Positions 35,957 to 43,514 of a stretch of DNA of 64,000 nucleotides are shown here, in pieces. Location: assembly GCA_042219835.1 (NCBI GenBank), contig JBHJMN010000023.1, positions 24,402 through 88,401 of the forward strand. Reading direction: 5' to 3'. The DNA is from Paenibacillus_G elgii_A. GTDB lineage: Bacteria > Bacillota > Bacilli > Paenibacillales > NBRC-103111. Positions within the stretch are counted from its first letter, which is position 1. Each line of letters starts with the position of its first letter. The translations under genes were made by a program, and so were the position numbers. Under the pieces are notes generated by a model. The model had not been told where the DNA came from. It worked only from the letters and a program-made list of their open reading frames with translations, and ran no database searches.

Positions 35957-36304
35957 ATGTCTCAAGAGACGATAATTGAAACTCAAACAGCCGGGGAGGT
36001 CGACTACAACCGTCCGCATCATCATATGCATCCGCATGGTTTTCATCCACATGGTTTCCATCCGCATGGTTTCCATCCGCACGGTTTCCATCCGCACGGT
36101 TTCCATCCGCATGGTTTCCATCCGCACGGTTTCCATCCGCATGGTTTCCATCCGCACGGTTTCCATCCGCATGGTTTCCATCCGCACGGTTTCCATCCGC
36201 ATGGTTTCCATCCGCACCACCATCATCATATGCATGGACATCATTTTTACCATCATGCCCGCTGGGTACAAGATCCCTGGACCGGCGAATGGTACCTCGA
36301 CTGA
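35957..36304 (+). CDS. Histidine-rich HPHGF-repeat protein
   Basis: The 115-residue protein starts at ATG 35957 after AGAGGAG. A 24-residue acidic start is followed by twelve perfect HPHGF pentapeptides, then HPHHHHHMHGHHFYHHAR and a short tail WVQDPWTGEWYLD. Nearly half the residues are His. There is no signal peptide. A metal-binding role (nickel, zinc or copper) or a spore-coat role would fit such composition, but neither is shown. A terminator follows directly. Confidence 0.85.
   Translation: MSQETIIETQTAGEVDYNRPHHHMHPHGFHPHGFHPHGFHPHGFHPHGFHPHGFHPHGFHPHGFHPHGFHPHGFHPHGFHPHGFHPHHHHHMHGHHFYHHARWVQDPWTGEWYLD
36029..36208 (+). repeat. Twelve 15-base tandem repeats
   Basis: Units of CATCCGCAyGGTTTy follow without spacers and in frame. 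From unit 5 onward the fourth codon alternates CAC/CAT, giving a 30-base super-repeat. This points to expansion by slippage or unequal exchange of a two-unit block. Confidence 0.97.
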
Positions 36305-36320
36305 AGAAAGGCCGCGCGAC

Positions 36321-36366
36321 AACAAAGGGACGTTCTGCATTCAGCAGACCGCCCTTTGTTCTTTTC
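36321..36366 (+). terminator. Rho-independent terminator
   Basis: AACAAAGGG pairs with CCCTTTGTT, followed by a T-rich CTTTTC. It closes the HPHGF gene. Confidence 0.7.
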
Positions 36367-36388
36367 GACAGCTTTCGCGTCGCCGCAC

Positions 36389-37727
36389 TTAAGTCCCGTT
36401 CCTGGAAATCGACACCGTGCGGCGCGTAAAAGGAAATATCGTGGACACCAGCGCGGCCAAACTGACGATAAACCCGTACAGGAACAATCGGTGGATGCCG
36501 GTCATAAAAGCCGGCGCGGATGTCAGAAGCGAGCCCATAATCGTAACCCCGGCCGCCGTACCGATATTCCGCGAGAAGACCTGCAGCGACGTGGAAATCC
36601 CTTTTTGATCGGCGGCGACAAGCTGCTGCACCCCGATGACCGATACCGTATAGAGCAGTCCGTATGCCAGTCCTTGCAGCGCCATGATCGCATTGACGTA
36701 CCAGAAGCCCCCTTGGTCGGGCAAAAACAGCAGCAGCAGCCCGGACAGCACCAGCAGAACATTGCCCGTAAACAGCAGCGGACGGTAGCCGTAGCGCAGT
36801 ACCCATTTACCAGCCGGGACGCCTACAAGAACCCATCCGACGGAAATGCCGAGCAGCGACAGCCCGCTGACGAAAAGCGAGTACCCGTGTTGCTGCAAAT
36901 AAAACGGAATGTAGCTGGACGTACCGAACAGCGCCGCGCACGTCAAGAAGCCGTTCAGGTTCATCCAGGCGACGGAGCCGTTCTTAAGCAGCGCCATCGG
37001 CATAATTGGCGACGGATGCCTCCGCTCGTTGTACACGAACAGCAGCAAAAACAAGACACCGCCCGCCGTATACAGCAGAAAGCCCTTGCTTACCACCGTA
37101 TTGAACAGCAGCAGCCCGATGCCGAGTCCGAACCATAAGGCACCCTAGTAGTTAATCCGGCTCTTGCGGGCCTCGTACACTTCCCGGTATGGGACAAGCA
37201 GCAGCAGCGACGCCAGACAAATCGGAATATTGATATAAAAAATCCAACGCCAGCTCAAATGCTCGATGAACAAGCTGCCAAGCAGCGGCGCTAGCACCGA
37301 CGAGATACCCCACATGCCCGTGAAAAACGCCTGAATTTTGCCCCGCGCTTCGACCGGAAACAAATCCCCGGCGATAATGGCCGGGAACGCAATCATCGCG
37401 CCCGCGCCGAGCCCTTGAAGCCCCCGGTACAGTACGAGCTACAGCATGGTTGCTGCCGTACCGCAGAGCACAGACCCGAGCAAGAAGACCAAAATACCGA
37501 CAGACAGTACTTTTTTGCGTCCGTACAAATCCGAAAGCCTGCCGCTGAGCGGCGTCACGATCGTACATAAAATCATATTAAGAAGCGAAGCTTCACGCGT
37601 ACAGCTTCACATCCCCAAGCTCCTCCGCAATCCGCGGCATCGTCGTATTCATGATCGTCGTGTCCATCGACGAAATCAGCATGGCAAGCACGATGCTCGC
37701 CATCACGGCCAAGCGGTTCCAGCTCAT
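36389..37727 (-). pseudogene. MFS drug transporter (14-helix type), multiply disrupted
   Basis: Read in the minus direction from ATG 37727 (AAGGAGG upstream) the frame begins MSWNRLAVMASIVLAMLISS, a DHA2-type start. It is broken by TGA at 37593-37595 where Trp is expected in LYAWSFAS, one extra base about ten codons later, TAG near 37440-37442 (after GTAATML) and TAG near 37146-37148 (after SRINY). In between and after, the sequence is clearly an MFS transporter (SDLYGRKKVLSVGILVFLLG, YRGLQGLGAGAMI, WRWIFYINIPICL). The last, longest piece (36389-37096) is intact. Four lesions mean it is dead. Confidence 0.9.
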
Positions 37728-37915
37728 GCGCTTCCTTCCTCCTTCGGCGTTTCAACGTGTTCCCTTAACAGTAGCTTCAATATAACACAGCGGTTTGATG
37801 CCGATCCATGTTTTTTGCCAGATTGGTTTCCATCCCCTTCCACGCATGCGGAATTTTCGCGAAGGGAATTCTAACCGGGAAATCGATATAATCCCTTACA
37901 GGAGGCCCATCACCC

Positions 37916-38074
37916 GTGAAAATCGAAACGACCGACTACGAAATCGCCCCGCTTCACGAGCAGGAAAAAGTCATCGATATTATTCAACAAACGGAAGCGC
38001 GGCTGGCTGAATTGACCGGCAGTCCGATTACGCTGATTGCTTATTCCAAGACGGAAGGGGAGAAGAAGTTGTGA
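37916..38074 (+). CDS. Small ORF of 52 residues
   Basis: GTG 37916 has a strong CAGGAGG upstream. The product (KIETTDYEIAPLHEQEKVID, then IQQTEARLAELTGSPITLIA, ending TEGEKKL) is predicted to be helical with a short strand. It overlaps the next small ORF by four bases (GTGA), which supports translation of both. Family unknown. Confidence 0.7.
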   Translation: MKIETTDYEIAPLHEQEKVIDIIQQTEARLAELTGSPITLIAYSKTEGEKKL

Positions 38075-38235
38075 CCGGCAAGAAGAAAGAGGCGGAGCGG
38101 CCCCAAGAACCGACCATCGCCCCGGGCATGAACACGCACGACCCACTGGAGGAAAAGGCGACGGAGGAAGAAGTGCGGCGCGGAGACGCTACTCTTGTCT
38201 CCCGTTTGTACTTGGACAGGACTCCCGAGGACTAG
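38071..38235 (+). CDS. Small acidic ORF of 54 residues
   Basis: GTG 38071 overlaps the stop of the preceding ORF, with AAGGGGAGAAG as ribosome binding site. The product reads VTGKKKEAERPQEPTIAPGM, then NTHDPLEEKATEEEVRRGDA and TLVSRLYLDRTPED. It is charged, without hydrophobic core, so probably disordered or a partner-bound peptide. The coupling suggests a two-peptide unit of unknown role. Confidence 0.65.
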   Translation: MTGKKKEAERPQEPTIAPGMNTHDPLEEKATEEEVRRGDATLVSRLYLDRTPED

Positions 38236-38256
38236 AGCGGTTAAGAGAATCGCAGC

Positions 38257-38304
38257 AAAAAAAGCAGCCTGCCCGGAGCGTTATCATCTCCAGGCGGGCT
38301 GCTG
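38257..38304 (-). terminator. Rho-independent terminator
   Basis: On the minus strand AGCAGCCCGCC pairs with GGCAGGCTGCT (one G-U) and is followed by seven T. It terminates the gene at 38336. Confidence 0.8.
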
Positions 38305-38335
38305 GTTGTAGGCGGCGAAAGCGGAAGCGCTCCGA

Positions 38336-39364
38336 TTAATCGTCGTTGCCTTGACGATCGTCATTCTCATCGTCGTGCTTATTGCGGTTTTTCGCTTTTT
38401 CCTTTTCTTTTTCTTTCTCCTTATCTTTCCCCTTATTTTTGCCTTTGCCATGCTCCTTGTCCGCCCCGTGGCCGGCAGGCTCCGGCTTCCCGGCTTGTGC
38501 GGGCGGCATACGGACGACTTGGGCGTCGTCTTTCCACTTCACGTCGATTTTCCAATCCGGCGAATCGTCCTTCAGCTTGAACTGCGCCGCCAAGCGCTGC
38601 TTGAGCGCCTTCTCCCAAGCGTCTTTCTCCGACGGCAGCCCCTGCAACAGCAGAAGAAGCAACTGCTCCGCCTGCGCTCCGTTCAGATGAACCACCGCAC
38701 GATCCTTGGTTTGGATATAAATGTCGGCCTCATCGCCCTTGTCCGTCTGCTCCTGCTTTACCTTCAAAGCCAGCTCCCGGCTTTTCAGCTCCAACGACAG
38801 CCGCTCCCAAGGCCAGCTCCCGTCTTCCACCGGCTTAGCCGGTTTCGCGCCAGCCGGACGGTCGACCGAAGCCGAAGCCGCAGGCGTATGCGCCGGACCG
38901 GCTGGCGGCACGTCGACCGTGCTGCCGGAAGGCGCAGGCGCGGATGGCTTCGTCGATGCGCCGGAGCCTTGCGCCGCCGCCGCGTTCGGCACGGTGGCCG
39001 GCGGGGCCGGACTCTGCGGCGCAGCGGCTTGTTCGGGCGCTGCCGCCTTAATGTAAGCGGCTTGATTTTTGCTGTTCAATATAATTTCCAGCGAATCACC
39101 CGGCTTCAAATCCGTGATCGCCGCTTTCTGCAAATTGCGGTACACCCACACGTCCGATGTCAGCGGATAGATTTTTTCCGTTCCGTCGTAAGATACATTG
39201 ATTTGTTTATTGCCGTCTGTCAGGCTGACGAACCGTCCCTTGGCTTCTGTCGATATTTCAGCCGATACAGGCGCATTTCCCGCCCAAGTGACGCCATAAA
39301 TCAGCCCGCCCAAAAACGCGGCGGCAATCACCCACACGACCGTTTTTTTTAGTTTCCCCATCAT
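38336..39364 (-). CDS. Membrane-anchored protein with Pro/Ala linker and charged tail
   Basis: The 342-residue protein starts at ATG 39364 (a second ATG follows) after GGGGGAGAG. A signal-anchor (KKTVVWVIAAAFLGGLIYGV) leads to a small beta domain (KGRFVSLTDGNKQINVSYDG), a Pro/Ala/Ser-rich linker, a second folded part (SWPWERLSLELKSRELALKV, IDVKWKDDAQVVRMPPA) and a low-complexity Lys/Glu then Asp/Asn tail. The architecture is of an envelope protein that spans wall polymers; the function is unknown. Long antisense frames here are shadows. Confidence 0.75.
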   Translation of the reverse strand: MMGKLKKTVVWVIAAAFLGGLIYGVTWAGNAPVSAEISTEAKGRFVSLTDGNKQINVSYDGTEKIYPLTSDVWVYRNLQKAAITDLKPGDSLEIILNSKNQAAYIKAAAPEQAAAPQSPAPPATVPNAAAAQGSGASTKPSAPAPSGSTVDVPPAGPAHTPAASASVDRPAGAKPAKPVEDGSWPWERLSLELKSRELALKVKQEQTDKGDEADIYIQTKDRAVVHLNGAQAEQLLLLLLQGLPSEKDAWEKALKQRLAAQFKLKDDSPDWKIDVKWKDDAQVVRMPPAQAGKPEPAGHGADKEHGKGKNKGKDKEKEKEKEKAKNRNKHDDENDDRQGNDD

Positions 39365-39480
39365 TTCTCTCCCCCTGTTAGCAGGCATTGAAAGCTGTCG
39401 CTCGTAGTTTTCCGAACAGAGTTCGTTATAGGGTTCGGGCTTTCATGCTGTTTTCAGGGGATGCGGATCGAACCAGGCCT

Positions 39481-40014
39481 TCAGACCAGGTCCCAACGGT
39501 TGGCGTATGCATGCAGCCGGGGATGCGTGACCGGATTCCCCTCCCCGCTCACGAACCAGCGGATTTTTTTGATCCACGTCTCGAACGACTCGTAGCCCGC
39601 GAGCAGCCCGGCTGTCGTCCCGGTCACCCAGACGAAATGGGGAGCGGCATATTTTTCTTCCAAGAATTGAAACGCCGTATCAACGGGAGTATACTTTTTG
39701 CGCTTGCCCTCGAACGGTTCGACGACATAATCGACATCCGTGTCCGAAGCGGCGAGCAGCGCCTGCAGCGCTTCGATCCTCCGGTGATAAGGAGCTACGG
39801 GACGCCGTTTCTCCATGCGCCGGACCGTCTCCTCATGCAGGGGGTAAAACACCACCTTGGCGATGCCGCGCCCGCTGGCCAGTTCAAGGACGCGTACGAG
39901 CTTCTGCTCCGTGTAGTCCTCAAACGCATCGTAAATCCACAAGCTGCCGCGGTCCGTGTCCCGCTCATTCGGCGGTTCATATCCGAACGGAACTTTGCCC
40001 GTCTGTCTTGCCAT
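39481..40014 (-). CDS. Possible nucleotidyltransferase-like (HUP fold) protein
   Basis: The 177-residue protein starts at ATG 40014 after GAGGAGGGG. The segments KVVFYPLHEETVRRM, APYHRRIEALQALLAASD, KKYTPVDTAFQFLEEKY and FVWVTGTTAGLL run in the same order as the corresponding parts of NadD-type adenylyltransferases (the YTVDTL and GADS regions). The N-terminal nucleotide-binding GxFDPxHxGH motif is not seen. It may be a degenerate or regulatory relative. Confidence in the coding call is high, in the family low. Confidence 0.55.
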   Translation of the reverse strand: MARQTGKVPFGYEPPNERDTDRGSLWIYDAFEDYTEQKLVRVLELASGRGIAKVVFYPLHEETVRRMEKRRPVAPYHRRIEALQALLAASDTDVDYVVEPFEGKRKKYTPVDTAFQFLEEKYAAPHFVWVTGTTAGLLAGYESFETWIKKIRWFVSGEGNPVTHPRLHAYANRWDLV

Positions 40015-40151
40015 CCAGCCCCTCCTCTCGTCGCTTGCAGAAATGGGTTTTCACTTAGTATGCCTTTCGGAAAAAGAGAATATTTTCCGGGTAGGCTGCG
40101 CACGTTAAGCATGAGCTGGCGATGAAGCTTATGAAGAAAGGGGGAAACGGC

Positions 40152-40301
40152 ATGTCGGAAAATAAAAAGCATGAAGGCAATTACGAAAGCACGGCTTCGA
40201 TGGAAGCCGACAATCAGGATATGGAATTCGTAAACGATACGCTCAATCAAGTGAAAACGACGGTCAATCAGATCGGAGCTACCCAGAAGGAGAAGGAATA
40301 G
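40152..40301 (+). CDS. Small hydrophilic protein, 49 residues
   Basis: ATG 40152 follows AAAGGGGGAAAC, a strong ribosome binding site. The product (MSENKKHEGNYESTASMEAD, then NQDMEFVNDTLNQVKTTVNQ and IGATQKEKE) is acidic, helical in its second half and lacks Cys and Trp. Small proteins of this composition occur among spore or stress proteins; I cannot assign it. Confidence 0.65.
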   Translation: MSENKKHEGNYESTASMEADNQDMEFVNDTLNQVKTTVNQIGATQKEKE

Positions 40302-40318
40302 CGCGGCTCGCTATGCCG

Positions 40319-40849
40319 TTAGCCGCGTACGGCAAGCCAAGCCGCCCGTACAGGCTGCCATGCCTCCAGCTTGGCCGCTTGCGGCATGGCCCGCGCCGGA
40401 CTCGACGACGGCAGCAGCTTATAGCTCCTGCCGTCGTCCGCGGCCTCCTTCACAACCTGTCTGCGATACAGATCCGCCGCCGTGCTGCCGTTGAAGAAAA
40501 CATGGCGGATGCCCGGATACGCCGCGTAGAACCCCGCGAAGTCGTTGGCCTCCGGGCGGCGGATCGCCGTGTCGAGACTGCCTTCGCGCTCACAGGCCTC
40601 CAGCACGTCCCACAGTGCTACGCCGCGGGATAACGCGAAGCGGAGCCGCTCCTCGTATGCCGCAGCCGGCTCCCCGCCGTCCAGCAGCGAGTAGAGAAGC
40701 GGCCAGAAGCCGTTGCGCGGATGGCCGTAATACTGCTGCGCCCGTAAGGACGCTTCCCCCGGCATCGATCCGAGAATCAGCAGCCGGCAGCGCTCATCCG
40801 CAACCGGCGGCAAGCCGGTCAAGCGGGGACGTTCCTTGTCTGCTGCCAT
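40319..40849 (-). CDS. DNA-deoxyinosine glycosylase (UDG superfamily)
   Basis: The 176-residue protein has LILGSMPGEASLRAQQYYGH followed by PRNGFWPLLY, the first catalytic loop of this uracil-DNA-glycosylase-like family, and VFFNGSTAADLY and LPSSSPAR as the other active-site loops. The family removes hypoxanthine from DNA as the first step of base excision repair of deaminated adenine. ATG 40849 follows GGGAGG. Confidence 0.88.
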   Translation of the reverse strand: MAADKERPRLTGLPPVADERCRLLILGSMPGEASLRAQQYYGHPRNGFWPLLYSLLDGGEPAAAYEERLRFALSRGVALWDVLEACEREGSLDTAIRRPEANDFAGFYAAYPGIRHVFFNGSTAADLYRRQVVKEAADDGRSYKLLPSSSPARAMPQAAKLEAWQPVRAAWLAVRG

Positions 40850-41029
40850 CGATGCATCGCCTCCCGTTGATTCGTTTCACATCCAAGCAGCCTCATTGTA
40901 GCACAGCTGCCCCGCACCGACCCACACGATCTGCGAGTCGGTCCAAAATCGAGCGACAGGTCTTGAGTGTCGAATCGTTTGCGCTTCGCCGAAGCCTATT
41001 CCTTATCCTTCGACCGCGGGAAAGGTCGA

Positions 41030-41062
41030 AAAAAGGAATCCCGCTTACGGCGTGGGATTCCC
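41030..41062 (-). terminator. Rho-independent terminator
   Basis: On the minus strand GGAATCCCACGC pairs with GCGGGATTCC, followed by six T. It terminates the methyltransferase gene. Confidence 0.8.
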
Positions 41063-41085
41063 TCTCTTGTTTATATCGGCTACGT

Positions 41086-42285
41086 TTACGGCTTTGGCCA
41101 CGGGTCCAGCTTGTCCTGCAACGCCCGTTCCAAATAGGGCTCCGCCTGCAGGAAGTTCCGGAAGTCCCGGTACTCCTCCGCCAGCTTGGCCAATTCGGCG
41201 GGTTTCGGCGGCTGGACGCTGCGGACGGCCCGGATTAAAATATTTTTCGGCGTGTGTTCCAAGTCGATGAATTCCAGAAGCTGCGTTTTATAGCCCACCA
41301 GCTCAAGCAGCTTCGCCCGGATCGCGTCCGTGGCCAGCGCGGAAAACCGCTCCTTCAAAATCCCGTGCTGCAGCAGCGGACTGAGCACGTCGCTGCGCAC
41401 CTGCCGGAACAGCTCGTGCTGGCAGCAAGGCACCGACAAGATGACCGAAGCGCCCCAGCGAACCGCCTTCTCCAGCGCCGCATCAGTCGCCGTATCGCAG
41501 GCATGCAGCGTTACGACCAGATCGACCTGCCGCAGCTCGTCATACTTGGCGATGTCGCCGACGAGGAACCGCAGCCCGTCATAGCCGAGCTTCTCCGCAA
41601 GCGTGCTGCAGTGCCGGATCACATCCTCCTTGAGGTCGAGGCCGACGACGCGCAGGTCGAAGCCCTGCATCTCCTTCAGAAAATGATACATCGCAAACGT
41701 CAAATACGACTTGCCGCAGCCGAAATCGACGATGGTGAGCGTCCGGTCCTTCGGCAAATGCGGCAAAATATCGGCGATCATTTCGACAAACCGGTTGATT
41801 TGGCGGAACTTGTCGTATTTCGGAGCAAGCACCTTCCCCTGAGTGTTCATAATTCCGAGCTCGATCAGAAAAGGAACGGGAACGCCTTCCTCCAGCACAT
41901 AGTTCTTTTTCCGGTTATGGGCGGGCGCTCCGCTCACCGCTTGCTTGGTCGGCGGCTTGCGGAGAATGCCGAGCTTGCCTTTCTTGCTGACCAGCACCTG
42001 ATAATCCGCCTCGCCCGTCTGCAGCAGCCCTTGCCGGAACTGCTCGGCCAGCAGCGCGTTCAGCCTCGCCTCCGCCGCTTCCGGGGCCAAATTCTCGTGC
42101 AGCACCTTCGGGCCGCAGAAGGAGCTGAATTGATAGTGCAAAGCCCCCTTGAGCTGTACCGGCTTCACCGTTACCTTCGTGCAGCCGTCCGGATCGCTTC
42201 GCCGCACTTGGCTCAGCGTCGCTTGGATCAGCGTCCCCTCCTGAAACAATCGTCCCGTTAATTCCGTCAATTCCCGCTCTTGCAT
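41086..42285 (-). CDS. Class I SAM-dependent methyltransferase
   Basis: The 399-residue protein has a C-terminal Rossmann methyltransferase domain with TIVDFGCGKSYLTFAMYHFL (SAM loop), VVGLDLKEDVIRHCS and VDLVVTLHACDTATDAALEK. The motif order and the HACDTATD segment are those of the TRM13/METTL25-like group (methyltransferase domain PF13679-like). The first 130 residues form a separate domain typical of this bacterial branch. The substrate is unknown; RNA is possible by relation. ATG 42285 has GGAGAACGTG upstream. The 42286-42508 gap shows nothing recognisable. Confidence 0.82.
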   Translation of the reverse strand: MQERELTELTGRLFQEGTLIQATLSQVRRSDPDGCTKVTVKPVQLKGALHYQFSSFCGPKVLHENLAPEAAEARLNALLAEQFRQGLLQTGEADYQVLVSKKGKLGILRKPPTKQAVSGAPAHNRKKNYVLEEGVPVPFLIELGIMNTQGKVLAPKYDKFRQINRFVEMIADILPHLPKDRTLTIVDFGCGKSYLTFAMYHFLKEMQGFDLRVVGLDLKEDVIRHCSTLAEKLGYDGLRFLVGDIAKYDELRQVDLVVTLHACDTATDAALEKAVRWGASVILSVPCCQHELFRQVRSDVLSPLLQHGILKERFSALATDAIRAKLLELVGYKTQLLEFIDLEHTPKNILIRAVRSVQPPKPAELAKLAEEYRDFRNFLQAEPYLERALQDKLDPWPKP

Positions 42286-42508
42286 CCTGTTTCACGTTCT
42301 CCAATCCGTTTGTCCATGTTTTAAATTCCGGTGCAGCCGGACGATCTTGTCGTCGTCCTTCTACGATTGCCCGCAAAGCAGTCCCGCTACGGTACGCGAA
42401 ATCGTTCGATGATAAGGGCCCGGGGCCGGAGCCTTCCATCCCTTTTCATCCCATTATACCCAAACGACGCAAGGAAAAGCGACCTGTCCGAGCGATTTCA
42501 TTCCTGCT

Positions 42509-42787
42509 TTATTTATTGTGGAACCACGCAACAAGCAATGCGGCAAAAGCAATGAGACTACTGATCCAGCCGGGGTAAAGCTGCTTGTTGGCCAGCCGTT
42601 CTTTTTCGATCCGTTCGAGACGTTCGTCGCGAGCGCGCAGCATCTCGTTTATTTCCACACGGGATATATAGTTGCCATGCCACTTGTCCAGCTTTTCTTC
42701 CATGCGCGTAACGGCGACTTCAATGTTCTCGAGCCGGGTTTCAGCCTTCATTAAACGTTCCCCGTCTTTATGCGGACTCGCATTCAT
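42509..42787 (-). CDS. Coiled-coil protein with C-terminal membrane anchor, XhlA-like
   Basis: The 92-residue protein starts at ATG 42787 after AAGGAGTGA. Residues about 14-65 are coiled-coil-like (RLENIEVAVTRMEEKLDKWH, MLRARDERLERIEKERLANK) and a single helix lies at the end (WISSLIAFAALLVAWF) before a short HNK tail. This is the layout of XhlA-type holin accessory proteins, but no phage genes are nearby, so it may be a domesticated copy or an unrelated tail-anchored protein. Confidence 0.65.
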   Translation of the reverse strand: MNASPHKDGERLMKAETRLENIEVAVTRMEEKLDKWHGNYISRVEINEMLRARDERLERIEKERLANKQLYPGWISSLIAFAALLVAWFHNK

Positions 42788-42978
42788 TGTTTTTGTCACT
42801 CCTTTGCTAGGCAGCGCCGCGAGCGGTCTGCCGACTGGGTTCCGTTCTACAGTATATGCGACAAGCCTTCCCGCCGAAGCGACGATTACACAACGACAGC
42901 GGGTAATCAGTTCGTTCTGACAAAAAAAGGCACGGCTTCCTGCGTATCTGCAAGTCGCCATGCCCCTTATCCGGGACG

Positions 42979-43419
42979 CTATTTTCCCAAAAACGACTCC
43001 AGCATCCAGACGTGCTTCTCCAGCTCGCTGTGGATCGCAAGCAGCATGTCGCCGGTCGTCTCGTCGTCCGCCGCTTCGGCGATCGCCATCCCTTCCTTCA
43101 GCTCCCCGATCAGCGTGCCGAAGTCGTTGGCGATGGAACGGACCATCTGCTCGGCATTCTCGCTGCCGGAAGCCTCGTGCAGGGTCGTTTTCTCCAAAAT
43201 TTCTTTCATGGTAGCGACCGGCTGCCCTTTGAGCGCCAGCAGCCGCTCGGCCAAATCGTCCACATGAAGGGCCGCCTCGTTATACAGCTCTTCGAATTTC
43301 ACATGCAGGGTGAAAAATTGCGGTCCCTTCACATACCAATGGTAGTTATGGAGCTTGATGAACAGCAGGCTCCAGTTCGCTATCTGGGTGTTCAGCACTT
43401 CCGTTAAGCTTTTGGACAT
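42979..43419 (-). CDS. dps: Dps family DNA-protection ferritin
   Basis: The 146-residue protein has the Dps core: LHNYHWYVKGPQFFTLHVKF with the ferroxidase His residues, then EELYNEAALHVDDLAERLLA with the Asp/Glu ligands, and MLLAIHSELEKHVWMLESFL at the C-terminus. Twelve subunits form a shell that oxidises iron with peroxide and stores it. AAGGAGG precedes ATG 43419. It is a stress protein expected to be under peroxide or general stress control; no operator was identified. Confidence 0.95.
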   Translation of the reverse strand: MSKSLTEVLNTQIANWSLLFIKLHNYHWYVKGPQFFTLHVKFEELYNEAALHVDDLAERLLALKGQPVATMKEILEKTTLHEASGSENAEQMVRSIANDFGTLIGELKEGMAIAEAADDETTGDMLLAIHSELEKHVWMLESFLGK

Positions 43420-43514
43420 GGGTCGTTCCTCCTTGGATCGCGTTCTTTTCCAGCTTATCCCTAGTTAATATGAAAAACGGAAGCCGCTTTTATACATCGC
43501 AACGAAGGAATCGG

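Noticed and set aside
36029..36208. CRISPR-like regular repeats
   Set aside because: The units are contiguous, 15 bases long, have no spacers and are translated in frame as HPHGF.
35937..36806. Long minus-strand ORF with DGNRADGNHADGN repeats
   Set aside because: It is the antisense shadow of the HPHGF gene and the end of the MFS pseudogene; the plus-strand gene has the ribosome binding site.
37140..37445. Amber (TAG) recoding in the MFS gene
   Set aside because: A TGA and a frameshift are present too, so decay explains all lesions better than suppression.
38351..39352. 333-codon plus-strand ORF
   Set aside because: It is antisense to the membrane-anchored protein gene, rich in Phe/Arg runs, and lacks a ribosome binding site.
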